Below, piece by piece: positions 16,650-23,702 of a DNA stretch of 43,707 bases (positions are counted from its first letter, which is position 1; each line of letters begins with the position of its first letter). A program made the translations under genes and the position numbers. The stretch is from an uncultured Dorea sp. (GTDB lineage Bacteria; Bacillota; Clostridia; Lachnospirales; Lachnospiraceae): the NCBI GenBank assembly GCA_910584095.1, contig CAJTYU010000026.1, positions 1 through 43,707 on the forward strand, given 5' to 3'. The notes below the pieces were generated by a model. That model ran no database searches. It was not told where the DNA came from and saw only the letters and a list, made by a program, of their open reading frames with translations.

Positions 16650-16907
16650 TTACATATTTTCCTTTGCAAAAGCCTCCAGCATAGCTGCCTCCGCCCCTTC
16701 ATCTCCTCCTTCCACAGCAATTTCTACTTCGTCATGACATTTGACTCCAAGAGCCATAATGTTAAAGATACTCATCGCATCTCCTTCTTTTTCTTTTTTG
16801 CGGATTGTGACTCTTCCAGAACATTTCGCCGCTTCTTTCACCAGCGCCCCCGCTAATCTGGCGTCCAATCCAGAGGGATTTTTCATTGTCAATTTGAATC
16901 CTGTCAT
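16650..16907 (-). CDS. HPr-like protein with Asp at the active-site position 15
   Basis: An 85-residue HPr-fold protein, last gene of the mannose-type PTS operon. The family alignment is unambiguous: residues 13-17 are GLDAR where canonical HPr has GLHAR, and Ser46 sits in AMSIFNIMALG as in HPr. Thus the phosphoryl-accepting His15 is replaced by Asp (codon GAC at 16865-16863), Pro18 is Leu, while the HPr-kinase target Ser46 is kept. Bacillus Crh likewise lacks His15 (Gln) and works only through Ser46-P with CcpA. A regulatory role, or an unusual acyl-phosphate chemistry, is inference. AGGAGA is 9 nt upstream; the gap from the HAD gene is 5 bp. Confidence 0.9.
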   Translation of the reverse strand: MTGFKLTMKNPSGLDARLAGALVKEAAKCSGRVTIRKKEKEGDAMSIFNIMALGVKCHDEVEIAVEGGDEGAEAAMLEAFAKENM

Positions 16908-16912
16908 TTTAC

Positions 16913-17725
16913 CTATTCTCCTGCCAGAAAATACTCTAACGCATAGCTGATTCCCGCTTCATTGTTGGTCTTTGTTACAAAATCAGCTTTCTTCTTCAAT
17001 TCTGGGATTGCATTACCCATCGCAATCCCGATTCCCGCCGCTTCAATCAAGGGAATATCAAGCTGATGATCTCCGAAAGCCACTACCTCTTCCCTTCTGA
17101 TATCCAGCTTACGGCATATTTCCCGGAGAGCCGCTCCCTTGTCGATTCCATGCGGAAAGATTTCGATAAATACGTCTGCAGAACTTGCCTGATCAATATC
17201 CGAAAGCCCAAGAGCTTTTATCTCCTCTCTGAGGGCCGGGATCCTGTCTGCCTCTGCAGCAATCAACAGTTTGTTGGGCGCGCCTCCTACTTCTTCCCAT
17301 CTGGACGCCAGTTCCTCCACATCAACCACCTGAGGCTCATATCTTATAATTTCAATTTCCTTCTCAACCTGTTTATCAATTTCTGTTACATACCACTTCT
17401 CTTCCCGGAATATCCATAGAGGAAGCTGGTTCTTCTTTGCAATTTCATGATAGATCATCTTCATGGTCTTAAGCTGCAGCGTCCTGCTGCAGACGCACTG
17501 GTCGCCCATCAGGATATAGCTTCCGGCATTGCAGGCTTTGATGCACGGGATGCCCAGCTCCTGTTCGATTAGATTCGTTCCCGCAGGCATCCTCCCGGAA
17601 ATCAGTGCAATTTTTACGTCCTTTTCCGTCTCTTTTTTCAAGCTTTTCACAACTTGCGGAAGCAGTTTTTTATGATCGTCCAGCAATGTGCCGTCTATAT
17701 CTATACATAATAATTTGTACTTCAT
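16913..17725 (-). CDS. Cof-type HAD phosphatase (sugar phosphatase-like)
   Basis: A 270-residue HAD subfamily IIB hydrolase with C2 cap. Motif I is IDIDGTLLDD, motif II ALISGR, motif III the Lys of GIDKGAALREI, and motif IV FGDHQLDIPLI. These enzymes dephosphorylate sugar phosphates or cofactors. Its place in the PTS operon suggests action on the imported sugar phosphate, or relief of sugar-phosphate stress. Its ATG overlaps the stop of the preceding small membrane protein (ATGA, 17725-17722), showing translational coupling. Confidence 0.92.
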   Translation of the reverse strand: MKYKLLCIDIDGTLLDDHKKLLPQVVKSLKKETEKDVKIALISGRMPAGTNLIEQELGIPCIKACNAGSYILMGDQCVCSRTLQLKTMKMIYHEIAKKNQLPLWIFREEKWYVTEIDKQVEKEIEIIRYEPQVVDVEELASRWEEVGGAPNKLLIAAEADRIPALREEIKALGLSDIDQASSADVFIEIFPHGIDKGAALREICRKLDIRREEVVAFGDHQLDIPLIEAAGIGIAMGNAIPELKKKADFVTKTNNEAGISYALEYFLAGE

Positions 17726-18012
17726 TCATCATTCCCGCCTTCCAGCACAGCGATTATTTTTTCAATATTCCTTCTTCCATTTCTCAGGCCGAGATTCAAA
17801 ATCAGACCGCAGATCAAGCTCACTGCCATGACACTGAAGCCCAGAATGCAGAGAAAAAGGTTCTTATCCGGTCCCTCGGCTCCCGCATAGAGCATTGCAA
17901 TTCCAAGTGTGGAAACAGCAGCCGTAATATTCTTCCAGAGGGAAATTTTATGAAGAGCCTGCCTCTGCATTTTGGCCTCCCGCGATAAAAATCTTCTCTT
18001 TTCTGCATTCAT
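17722..18012 (-). CDS. Small two-helix membrane protein in PTS operon
   Basis: A 96-residue protein I cannot assign. It has a basic amphipathic N-terminus (MNAEKRRFLSREAKMQRQ) and two hydrophobic segments at about residues 27-45 and 51-74, then a short charged tail. AAGGAG precedes the start. It sits 16 bp after the IID gene and overlaps the HAD phosphatase gene by 4 bp, so it is an integral part of the operon. It could be an accessory subunit of the transporter, but nothing in the sequence proves this. Confidence 0.78.
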   Translation of the reverse strand: MNAEKRRFLSREAKMQRQALHKISLWKNITAAVSTLGIAMLYAGAEGPDKNLFLCILGFSVMAVSLICGLILNLGLRNGRRNIEKIIAVLEGGNDE

Positions 18013-18028
18013 AGCCTATCTCCTTTTC

Positions 18029-18862
18029 TTAATATGCTAATCCCGGATTGAAGAATCCAACCAGAACTCCTACAAACGCTACCGCTACTAGTACCAGCAT
18101 GACCTTGATCGGCGACATCCGCTTCTTCGCCATCAAAAACCAGCAGATAATGATAAATACTGCCGTCAAAAGACCCGGAAATACTGAATCCAACTTATCC
18201 TGCAAAACCAGATACGGCTCGCCCGCATCGTTTAACAATTGCAAGGACGTGGTCACGCTTACCCATGTGGCGGATACCGCACCGATTACAATGCCGCCCA
18301 GCGTGGAAATCGCATCCCTAAGCGCCTCGCCCTGTGTTCCGATGAGGAAATCCACGGCCTTTCCGCCCAGCTCATATCCCTTGAAATACATAAATCTCAT
18401 GCCAAAGTATGCAAACAAGTTCCATACGATAATATAGAAGATTGCTCCAAGGGGGGAACCGCCTGTCGACATACCCATTGCAATACCTAAGAGAATCGGG
18501 ATTACCGTTCCTACTACCAGTGAATCGCCGATACCTGCGATCGGTCCCATTAGGCCTGCTCGAAGTCCGTTGATAGTCTCCTCGTCCACATCCTCCGTGC
18601 CGTTTGCCCGGGCCTCTTCAAGGCCCGCGGTAATACCTACAACCACGGTTCCAAGCTGCGGTTCTGTATTAAAGAACGCCGTGTATGTATTCATTGCAGC
18701 CGCTTTTTCTTCCTCATTGTCATACAGCTCCTCTACCAGCGGAAGCATCGAGCAGAGATATCCGAACGTCTGCATATGCTCCTGTGAGAAACAGGTCAAA
18801 TGTCCATAGTACCAATTATGGAAGGATTTTAATAACGTTTTTTTCGATAATTTCTTTTCCAT
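18029..18862 (-). CDS. PTS mannose/fructose/sorbose family component IID
   Basis: One of the two integral membrane subunits forming the sugar translocator. The protein (about 277 residues) begins MEKKLSKKTLLKSFHNWYYG and includes the family block FNTEPQLGTVVVGITAGLEEARA, GLRAGLMGPIAGIGDSL and the C-terminal hydrophobic helices. I use the ATG at 18862, with GGAGG 9 nt upstream; a longer frame exists but runs into the IIC gene. It begins 1 bp after the IIC stop codon, so translation is probably coupled. Confidence 0.95.
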   Translation of the reverse strand: MEKKLSKKTLLKSFHNWYYGHLTCFSQEHMQTFGYLCSMLPLVEELYDNEEEKAAAMNTYTAFFNTEPQLGTVVVGITAGLEEARANGTEDVDEETINGLRAGLMGPIAGIGDSLVVGTVIPILLGIAMGMSTGGSPLGAIFYIIVWNLFAYFGMRFMYFKGYELGGKAVDFLIGTQGEALRDAISTLGGIVIGAVSATWVSVTTSLQLLNDAGEPYLVLQDKLDSVFPGLLTAVFIIICWFLMAKKRMSPIKVMLVLVAVAFVGVLVGFFNPGLAY

Positions 18863-18863
18863 A

Positions 18864-19706
18864 TCAGATATCCTCCTCTTCTTCCTCGTCATAACCGCCC
18901 GCTACGGCTACTTTATTTGCCGACAGCATTTTCAGCCTGTAAATCAGGATTGCAAACATCCCTGCAACCACCGTTGCCGATACCAGATTGATCCCCAATG
19001 ACGCCGCAAGTGTAAAGCCAAACAAGAATGGTATAAAATCTGCCGCATTCTTTACAATCTGCTTTAACAGAATCGCAATTCCCACGCAAGGAAGCAATGC
19101 GCCCACTGTGAAGAGCGTCTTCATCGCAATGCCGTCCATTGGAAGTGTTGTCTTAATCAATTCTACCACGCTTGCCCCCATTTTACACATAACCATGGTA
19201 GGGATAAAAGAGCAGAGCAGATGGGAAATCCACGGCAATCCCATATCAATCAGATACAGCCTCTTATAGTCTCTCTTCTCCACCGCTTTCCAGCCCATGT
19301 GCTGCCATAACAGATTAACAGTTGCCGTTCCATAGAAAAGAACGGTTCCCAGCGTGCCAACCATGGTTCCGAAAGAGGTCGCAAGGGCCGCGCCCTCTGA
19401 CGACTCTGCGCTCAGCCCGTAGCTGCTTAAAGCAACCATTGCCAGCGGAATACCGATGTAGCTGACCGCCCTCACGTCGGCGGATACGGTTCCTCCCGGC
19501 GTAACAAGAGCAATGTATACAACCTGCATCGCGCAGCCCACCATGATGCCGGTGGGGATATCCCCCAGAATAATTCCGCAGACCAGACCGCCGATCAGCG
19601 GACGTCCCAACGTATAGTTACCAATTGACGAGCCTCCCATACCCGGCATACTTGACAGGCAGGCGAACAGGCCCAGTAATACTGCTTGTATCCAGCTTAT
19701 CTGCAT
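18864..19706 (-). CDS. PTS mannose/fructose/sorbose family component IIC
   Basis: The second membrane subunit, 280 residues with around eight to ten hydrophobic segments. The N-terminal MQISWIQAVLLGLFACLSSM, the LGRPLIGGLVCGIILGDIPTG block and the GGTVSADVRAVSYIGIPLAM segment match the EIIC-Man family. Its C-terminus is acidic (YDEEEEEDI). Sugar specificity cannot be read from the sequence. GGAGGG is 6 nt before the ATG. Confidence 0.95.
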   Translation of the reverse strand: MQISWIQAVLLGLFACLSSMPGMGGSSIGNYTLGRPLIGGLVCGIILGDIPTGIMVGCAMQVVYIALVTPGGTVSADVRAVSYIGIPLAMVALSSYGLSAESSEGAALATSFGTMVGTLGTVLFYGTATVNLLWQHMGWKAVEKRDYKRLYLIDMGLPWISHLLCSFIPTMVMCKMGASVVELIKTTLPMDGIAMKTLFTVGALLPCVGIAILLKQIVKNAADFIPFLFGFTLAASLGINLVSATVVAGMFAILIYRLKMLSANKVAVAGGYDEEEEEDI

Positions 19707-19722
19707 CTCATTCCCTCCTCAC

Positions 19723-20217
19723 TTAGTGAAATCCAAACTGGCCTCTGAATTTTGTCCAATTCCCAATTGCTTCATCTTTTAACAGCGCAAATTCTACCTG
19801 ATATCCCGCGTTCATAATATTTTCCAGCGCCTGCGCTTCTTCCTGTGTAATAGACTGGTTATTTCCCAGCTTCGTTGTTCCCGGCCTGTCGTTGCAGGGC
19901 CCGATGATTACCGTGTCGATCCCCGGTTTAAAGCCGTGCTCCACAAGGATTTTCTCCATATCCAGCGGATTCTTGGTAATCAGGAAATACTGATCCTTAC
20001 TGTTTAACACCTTCTCACTCTTTGCGATAAATTCCTCCACGCCCCACACGAAGGTCTTCTTCCCGCTTGCGCTCTTATAAGCTGACTTGAGCACCGGATT
20101 CTTTGCAGCCACATCGTTTACTGCGATCAGTCCGTCGCAAGGATACTCCAAAGCCCACCTTGTACAAGTCTGTCCATGGATCATACGGTCGTCTACACGG
20201 ATAAATGAAACTGACAT
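19723..20217 (-). CDS. PTS mannose/fructose/sorbose family component IIB
   Basis: The cytoplasmic phosphotransfer subunit that passes phosphate from IIA to the sugar. The 164-residue protein has the active-site segment FIRVDDRMIHGQ with His14, as in EIIB-Man (DDRLIHGQ). The later NPLDMEKILVEHG and NQSITQEEAQAL segments are also typical. It is separate from IIA, not fused as in E. coli ManX. AAAGGAGG precedes the start; 14 bp follow the IIA stop. Confidence 0.95.
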   Translation of the reverse strand: MSVSFIRVDDRMIHGQTCTRWALEYPCDGLIAVNDVAAKNPVLKSAYKSASGKKTFVWGVEEFIAKSEKVLNSKDQYFLITKNPLDMEKILVEHGFKPGIDTVIIGPCNDRPGTTKLGNNQSITQEEAQALENIMNAGYQVEFALLKDEAIGNWTKFRGQFGFH

Positions 20218-20231
20218 ATTCTTTTCCTCCT

Positions 20232-20666
20232 TTAAATCTCATCCTCTTTTTCTGTAACTTCTACCTTAAATTCTGCAATTCCTTCTCTTGCCTCCGCCAT
20301 CAGCATTGCCGCCAACTCGTGAAGCTCCATGGCATCCTTCATCAGGGCCGCGTTCAATGCCAGCGGAAGGTTCATTCCCCCAATAATCACGGTCTTAGAG
20401 AGAAGCCCGGCCTCTGCGATCACATTGGAGGCATTGGTAAGCGGAGAGCCGCCGATCAAGTCGCCGAGAAGAAGAATCTCATCCTCCTGCGTGATATCAG
20501 AGATGCATTTTCTCACATTTTCCGTATACACGTCCGCACCCATTCCATTTTCCAGACTGGCAGAGATAATATCCTTGCGGTTCTCTCCCGCGATCATAGA
20601 CAATGCGTTGTGCAGTCCCGGCGCCAGCGTACCATGGCTGACTAAAACAATGTACTTCATTTCCAC
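20232..20666 (-). CDS. PTS mannose/fructose/sorbose family component IIA
   Basis: The first phosphate acceptor specific to this PTS, 144 residues. The active-site His11 is in LVSHGTLAPGLHNAL, matching EIIA-Man, and LLLGDLIGGSPLTNAS is the second family signature. It is the first gene of the operon IIA-IIB-IIC-IID-membrane protein-HAD-HPr-like. GAGGTG lies just before the ATG (a second ATG at 20660 is possible). The start of the operon follows the terminator of the sensor-like gene, so a promoter must lie in or just after that hairpin; TATAGT at about 20702-20697 is a possible -10. Confidence 0.94.
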   Translation of the reverse strand: MEMKYIVLVSHGTLAPGLHNALSMIAGENRKDIISASLENGMGADVYTENVRKCISDITQEDEILLLGDLIGGSPLTNASNVIAEAGLLSKTVIIGGMNLPLALNAALMKDAMELHELAAMLMAEAREGIAEFKVEVTEKEDEI

Positions 20667-20703
20667 ACCTCATTTCTTTCCTTGTTTTCCTGTTTAAACT
20701 ATA

Positions 20704-20739
20704 CAAAAAAAATGACACCTGTACAGCTCACAAGTGTCA
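20704..20739 (-). terminator. Terminator between sensor-like gene and PTS operon
   Basis: On the minus strand, TGACACTTGT pairs with ACAGGTGTCA (10 bp with one G-U), loop of 7, followed by T8-9. This separates the upstream three-gene unit from the PTS operon, though read-through is possible. Confidence 0.85.
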
Positions 20740-20785
20740 CTAATTCTCCGTTACATTTGTCACATATTCCCTGTGAAAAATGTAA

Positions 20786-21622
20786 TTACCATCCATGGTT
20801 CTTTAATTTTCTGTTAATCGTCCGGTTCCAGATCGTAAGCTCCGTGCTTATGTTAGAATTGCCGTCGATGATATCCCTTACCGCTCGATCCACCTCGGCC
20901 ACGGCATCGTCGTAATCCCGGAACCTGGGAGCCGCCGCCGCATACTCCTCTAAGCGGACATTTGCTCGCTGCAATTCGTCATTTGCAGTATTAAGCTGGT
21001 CATTCAGACTCATGATCCGTTCTTTTTCGTTCATCTGAGTGCGCAGCAGCAAAACCATATAAATAATGAAAATCAGCGTATTCAGCGACGCCGCCATGTT
21101 GAGAATCCCAAGGAGCGCCGCCCGGCTGTCTCTCTGATAATATTCCAGATATGTATCAAAAGGTATGATATGATGATAAATCGAAAACAAATCAAAATCA
21201 ACAACAAGATAGAGCATACAGATGGCCACAGCAAAGGGGAGTTGTCGTTTCATCTTCGGAATATCCCCCATGGTATCAGCCAGTACCAGCAGCAGCATTC
21301 CGTTATAGCCGAATCCCAGAAGATAGCTGACCAAAAAACAAAGTGTCATTTCCACAGCCACCTTAGCAATTAATGAAACGCCGCCAAGCCCGCGGATACG
21401 CATGAGCAGCAGACATCCGCTATAGGTCATAACCGCTATGACAGGAATCTTCCACGGCGCGGGAGGAATGGTATCGATCCTTGACAAGAATGCCAGCGCC
21501 GAATTCTCCTGCACATATCCTCGCAGACAGCTAAATATAAGGATTCCCATATATAAAATTATAATCAAGTTTAAATTTTTCATCACCGCCAGCGCATAAT
21601 CCAGCGCTTTGTGTTCATCCAT
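20786..21622 (-). CDS. Six-helix membrane sensor-like protein lacking a kinase domain
   Basis: About 278 residues. Six hydrophobic segments cover roughly residues 12-225, followed by a coiled coil (LNDQLNTANDELQRANVRLEEY). This is the layout of the sensory half of LytS/NarX-like histidine kinases. Where the phosphoacceptor helix (R-x-R-I-A-R-E-I-H-D) should begin, the protein instead has FRDYDDAVAEVDRAVRD and ends 50 residues later in NRKLKNHGW, just before a terminator. No ATPase domain exists downstream. The start at 21622 has GGGGAG upstream; longer starts at 21631 or 21649 would touch or overlap the upstream gene. It may be a truncated kinase or a signal-transmitting partner; neither is proven. 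Confidence 0.75.
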   Translation of the reverse strand: MDEHKALDYALAVMKNLNLIIILYMGILIFSCLRGYVQENSALAFLSRIDTIPPAPWKIPVIAVMTYSGCLLLMRIRGLGGVSLIAKVAVEMTLCFLVSYLLGFGYNGMLLLVLADTMGDIPKMKRQLPFAVAICMLYLVVDFDLFSIYHHIIPFDTYLEYYQRDSRAALLGILNMAASLNTLIFIIYMVLLLRTQMNEKERIMSLNDQLNTANDELQRANVRLEEYAAAAPRFRDYDDAVAEVDRAVRDIIDGNSNISTELTIWNRTINRKLKNHGW

Positions 21623-21639
21623 TGTGAGCATTCTCCCCG

Positions 21640-22614
21640 CTACTGCCATCTGTCAATTCCAAATTCTTCTACATTCTCTTTGGTTATCAGCTTTACCGGT
21701 GTCAGTACATGGCGGCTTACCTTCTCTCCCTTTAAAAGCCGATAGATGACGTCCGCCGCCTCGCTGCCGATCTCCGTGGGAAACTGTGCGGCGGAGGCCT
21801 TCATCATACCCTCATATATCAGCGCCTTTGAATCTGGGGAGGCGTCCACACCGTATACATCCACCTGATCCAGCATCTGGCTTTCGTCCAGCGCCGCCAC
21901 TACGCCGACCGCCGCAAGATCGTTGAGACAGAATACATTGTCAAAAACAAGCCCCGAACTGATCTCCTTTTGAAGCCTCGGCATGGCGATTTCTGTCTGC
22001 CCCTCACATTCAATTTTTGAGACTACTTGAATTCCGGCGCAGTCTTCCACCGCATCCAGAAAACCTTCCACTCGGTCCTGTCCGGATTTTGCCGTTTCAT
22101 GGGTCATGATCACTAGCTTCGCCTTCCGGCACTGGGTCAGGAAATATTCCCCTATGATTCTGCCTGCATTATAATTATCAGAAGTAATCGTACAGTCCAC
22201 AAGTTCTTCATCGTATACATTGGAATCCACGACCACAACATAGACTCCCTCTTTCCTTGCCCGCTGCAGCACAGAGGTCAGACTCTCCCAGTCTACCGGA
22301 GTGATTACCAGCACGTCGGCCCCCGCGTCCAGCATCTCGCCAATCTGCCTGATCTGCCGGTCTGCATCCAGCGCAGGGTCTCTTAAAATCACACGGTCCC
22401 CTTCCGCGTCAACCCGGGCGTTGATTTCTTCGCTCATGATTTTATAAAACTCATTGTTCATCGTCATATAACTGACGCCGATCAAATGCGAATTCTTCTT
22501 CTGATTTACAGAATAATCGGTTTTATCTGTTCCTGCAAATACAAATATCCCGGCAAGCACAATATTAACACTAATAAGAATACTCCAGAATAATTTGCTA
22601 TCATCCTTCTGCAT
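21640..22614 (-). CDS. Membrane-anchored periplasmic sugar-binding-like protein
   Basis: A 324-residue type I periplasmic-binding-protein fold (ribose-binding group). Residues 10-27 form an uncleaved-looking signal anchor with no lipobox Cys. Two lobes follow: IGVSYMTMNNEFYKIMSEEI, ADVLVITPVDWESL, SDNYNAGRIIGEYF, then VFCLNDLAAVGVVAAL and VDVYGVDASPDSKALI. No ABC transporter permease or ATPase is nearby, so it is likely a ligand sensor that works with the membrane protein encoded immediately after, as XylFII works with LytS in clostridia. It starts 4 bp after the patatin gene. Confidence 0.85.
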   Translation of the reverse strand: MQKDDSKLFWSILISVNIVLAGIFVFAGTDKTDYSVNQKKNSHLIGVSYMTMNNEFYKIMSEEINARVDAEGDRVILRDPALDADRQIRQIGEMLDAGADVLVITPVDWESLTSVLQRARKEGVYVVVVDSNVYDEELVDCTITSDNYNAGRIIGEYFLTQCRKAKLVIMTHETAKSGQDRVEGFLDAVEDCAGIQVVSKIECEGQTEIAMPRLQKEISSGLVFDNVFCLNDLAAVGVVAALDESQMLDQVDVYGVDASPDSKALIYEGMMKASAAQFPTEIGSEAADVIYRLLKGEKVSRHVLTPVKLITKENVEEFGIDRWQ

Positions 22615-22618
22615 TGTT

Positions 22619-23476
22619 TTATCCTTCCAGATACTCCGTCAGCCTGTCATACTCCCTGCGCATCAAGCAGTATCCATGGTCGTAAAAGTTCATCAGCATA
22701 TCGTAATTCTTCTCCAGCCTTGACACCGTAGGGATCAGCGGTCTTAGGACAAAAATCTTCCCTTCCTCCTCCAATTTCTCCACCAGTTCCATCTGCCGGT
22801 TATACTTCCTGTTACGCAGGATGGACGTCCGCACCAGAGCCGGATACGAATGGTAAGCCTTCCGATACAGCTTCGCCGCGGCCTTCGACGTAGGCTTCTT
22901 CCGATAATCCGGATTTCTAGTAAGGATAACCACAATCTTTTGGTTCCCGCTTTTTAGGGCTCTCTCGATAGGGATCGAATCTGCAAGGCCGCCGTCCAGA
23001 TAAAATTCCCCATCGATCTCCACCATGGGCGAGATCAGCGGCATGCTGCTTGACGCCCTGCACAGCTTCATAAGCCTGCCTCTGTCGCTTCGCTCCGTCA
23101 TATATTCGGCCTTTCCGGTCCGGCAGTTGGTTGTCACAATCTCACATTCAGTCTCTGATGCAAAATACGTATCAAAATCAAAGGGAAATAGTTCATTGGG
23201 ATACTTGTCAAATATCATATCCATATCCAGAATACTTTTCTCCTTCACAAGCTTCCGGAAACCAAAGTAAAAATTGTACTCCTTCTCCTTATGGATCGTA
23301 CAGTCTCTTGTCCTTCCAATCTGCTTCGACACATAATCCACGCCGTTGCATGCCCCTGCCGACACGCTGATCACATGGGATAATTCCACATGCTCCTCCA
23401 TCAGGTAATCCAAAACGCCGGAAGTAAACACGCCTCTCGTTGCGCCTCCCTCCAGCACCATTGTTGCCTGTATCAT
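22619..23476 (-). CDS. Patatin-like phospholipase (YjjU type)
   Basis: A 285-residue patatin-family lipid acyl hydrolase. The glycine-rich oxyanion loop is EGGATRGVFTSGVLD (residues 8-22), the nucleophile Ser lies in SVSAGACNG, and the catalytic Asp in DGGLADSIP. The first Gly of GxSxG is Ser here. There is no signal peptide, so it should act in the cytoplasm on membrane lipids. It is the first gene of a tight unit with the binding protein and the sensor-like protein, which is an unusual partner set. The ribosome site is a G-rich stretch (GGGGG) before the ATG. Confidence 0.9.
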   Translation of the reverse strand: MIQATMVLEGGATRGVFTSGVLDYLMEEHVELSHVISVSAGACNGVDYVSKQIGRTRDCTIHKEKEYNFYFGFRKLVKEKSILDMDMIFDKYPNELFPFDFDTYFASETECEIVTTNCRTGKAEYMTERSDRGRLMKLCRASSSMPLISPMVEIDGEFYLDGGLADSIPIERALKSGNQKIVVILTRNPDYRKKPTSKAAAKLYRKAYHSYPALVRTSILRNRKYNRQMELVEKLEEEGKIFVLRPLIPTVSRLEKNYDMLMNFYDHGYCLMRREYDRLTEYLEG

Positions 23477-23702
23477 AACCTAACACCCCCTAACGTATTT
23501 ATATTTTACCACAAACAGGTTATTTTGGAATTGTCACATTTACACAAACACGTTATAGATATAACCGATTCTATGTAATTCATTCATAGAATATGGAAAC
23601 TTACACAGCTGTTGTTTCCATATAACATAACAGAAGAAAGCTGCTCTCTGCCCACAATTGCAAAAAACAGCTTTCCCTTCGATTTTCCTATATATGACTA
23701 TC
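23477..23702 (-). promoter_or_regulatory. ptsI / patatin intergenic region with three inverted repeats
   Basis: Between ptsI and the patatin unit I see GAAAGCTG/CAGCTTTC (23636-23643 with 23668-23675), possibly a weak ptsI terminator; a perfect 10-bp repeat ATATGGAAAC/GTTTCCATAT (23591-23600, 23614-23623); and ATTCTATG/CATAGAAT (23568-23575, 23585-23592). Nearer the patatin start, TAAAAT is a candidate -10 with no good -35, and TGTTTGTG occurs twice 33 bp apart on the minus strand. This may be an activator-dependent promoter. Confidence 0.4.

Noticed and set aside
20667..20785. Sigma-54 promoter for the mannose-type PTS, as in LevR systems
   Set aside because: No TGGCAC-N5-TTGC match was found and no LevR-like gene is in the window.
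20667..20785. CcpA cre site in front of the PTS operon
   Set aside because: No convincing WTGNAANCGNWNNCW match seen by eye.
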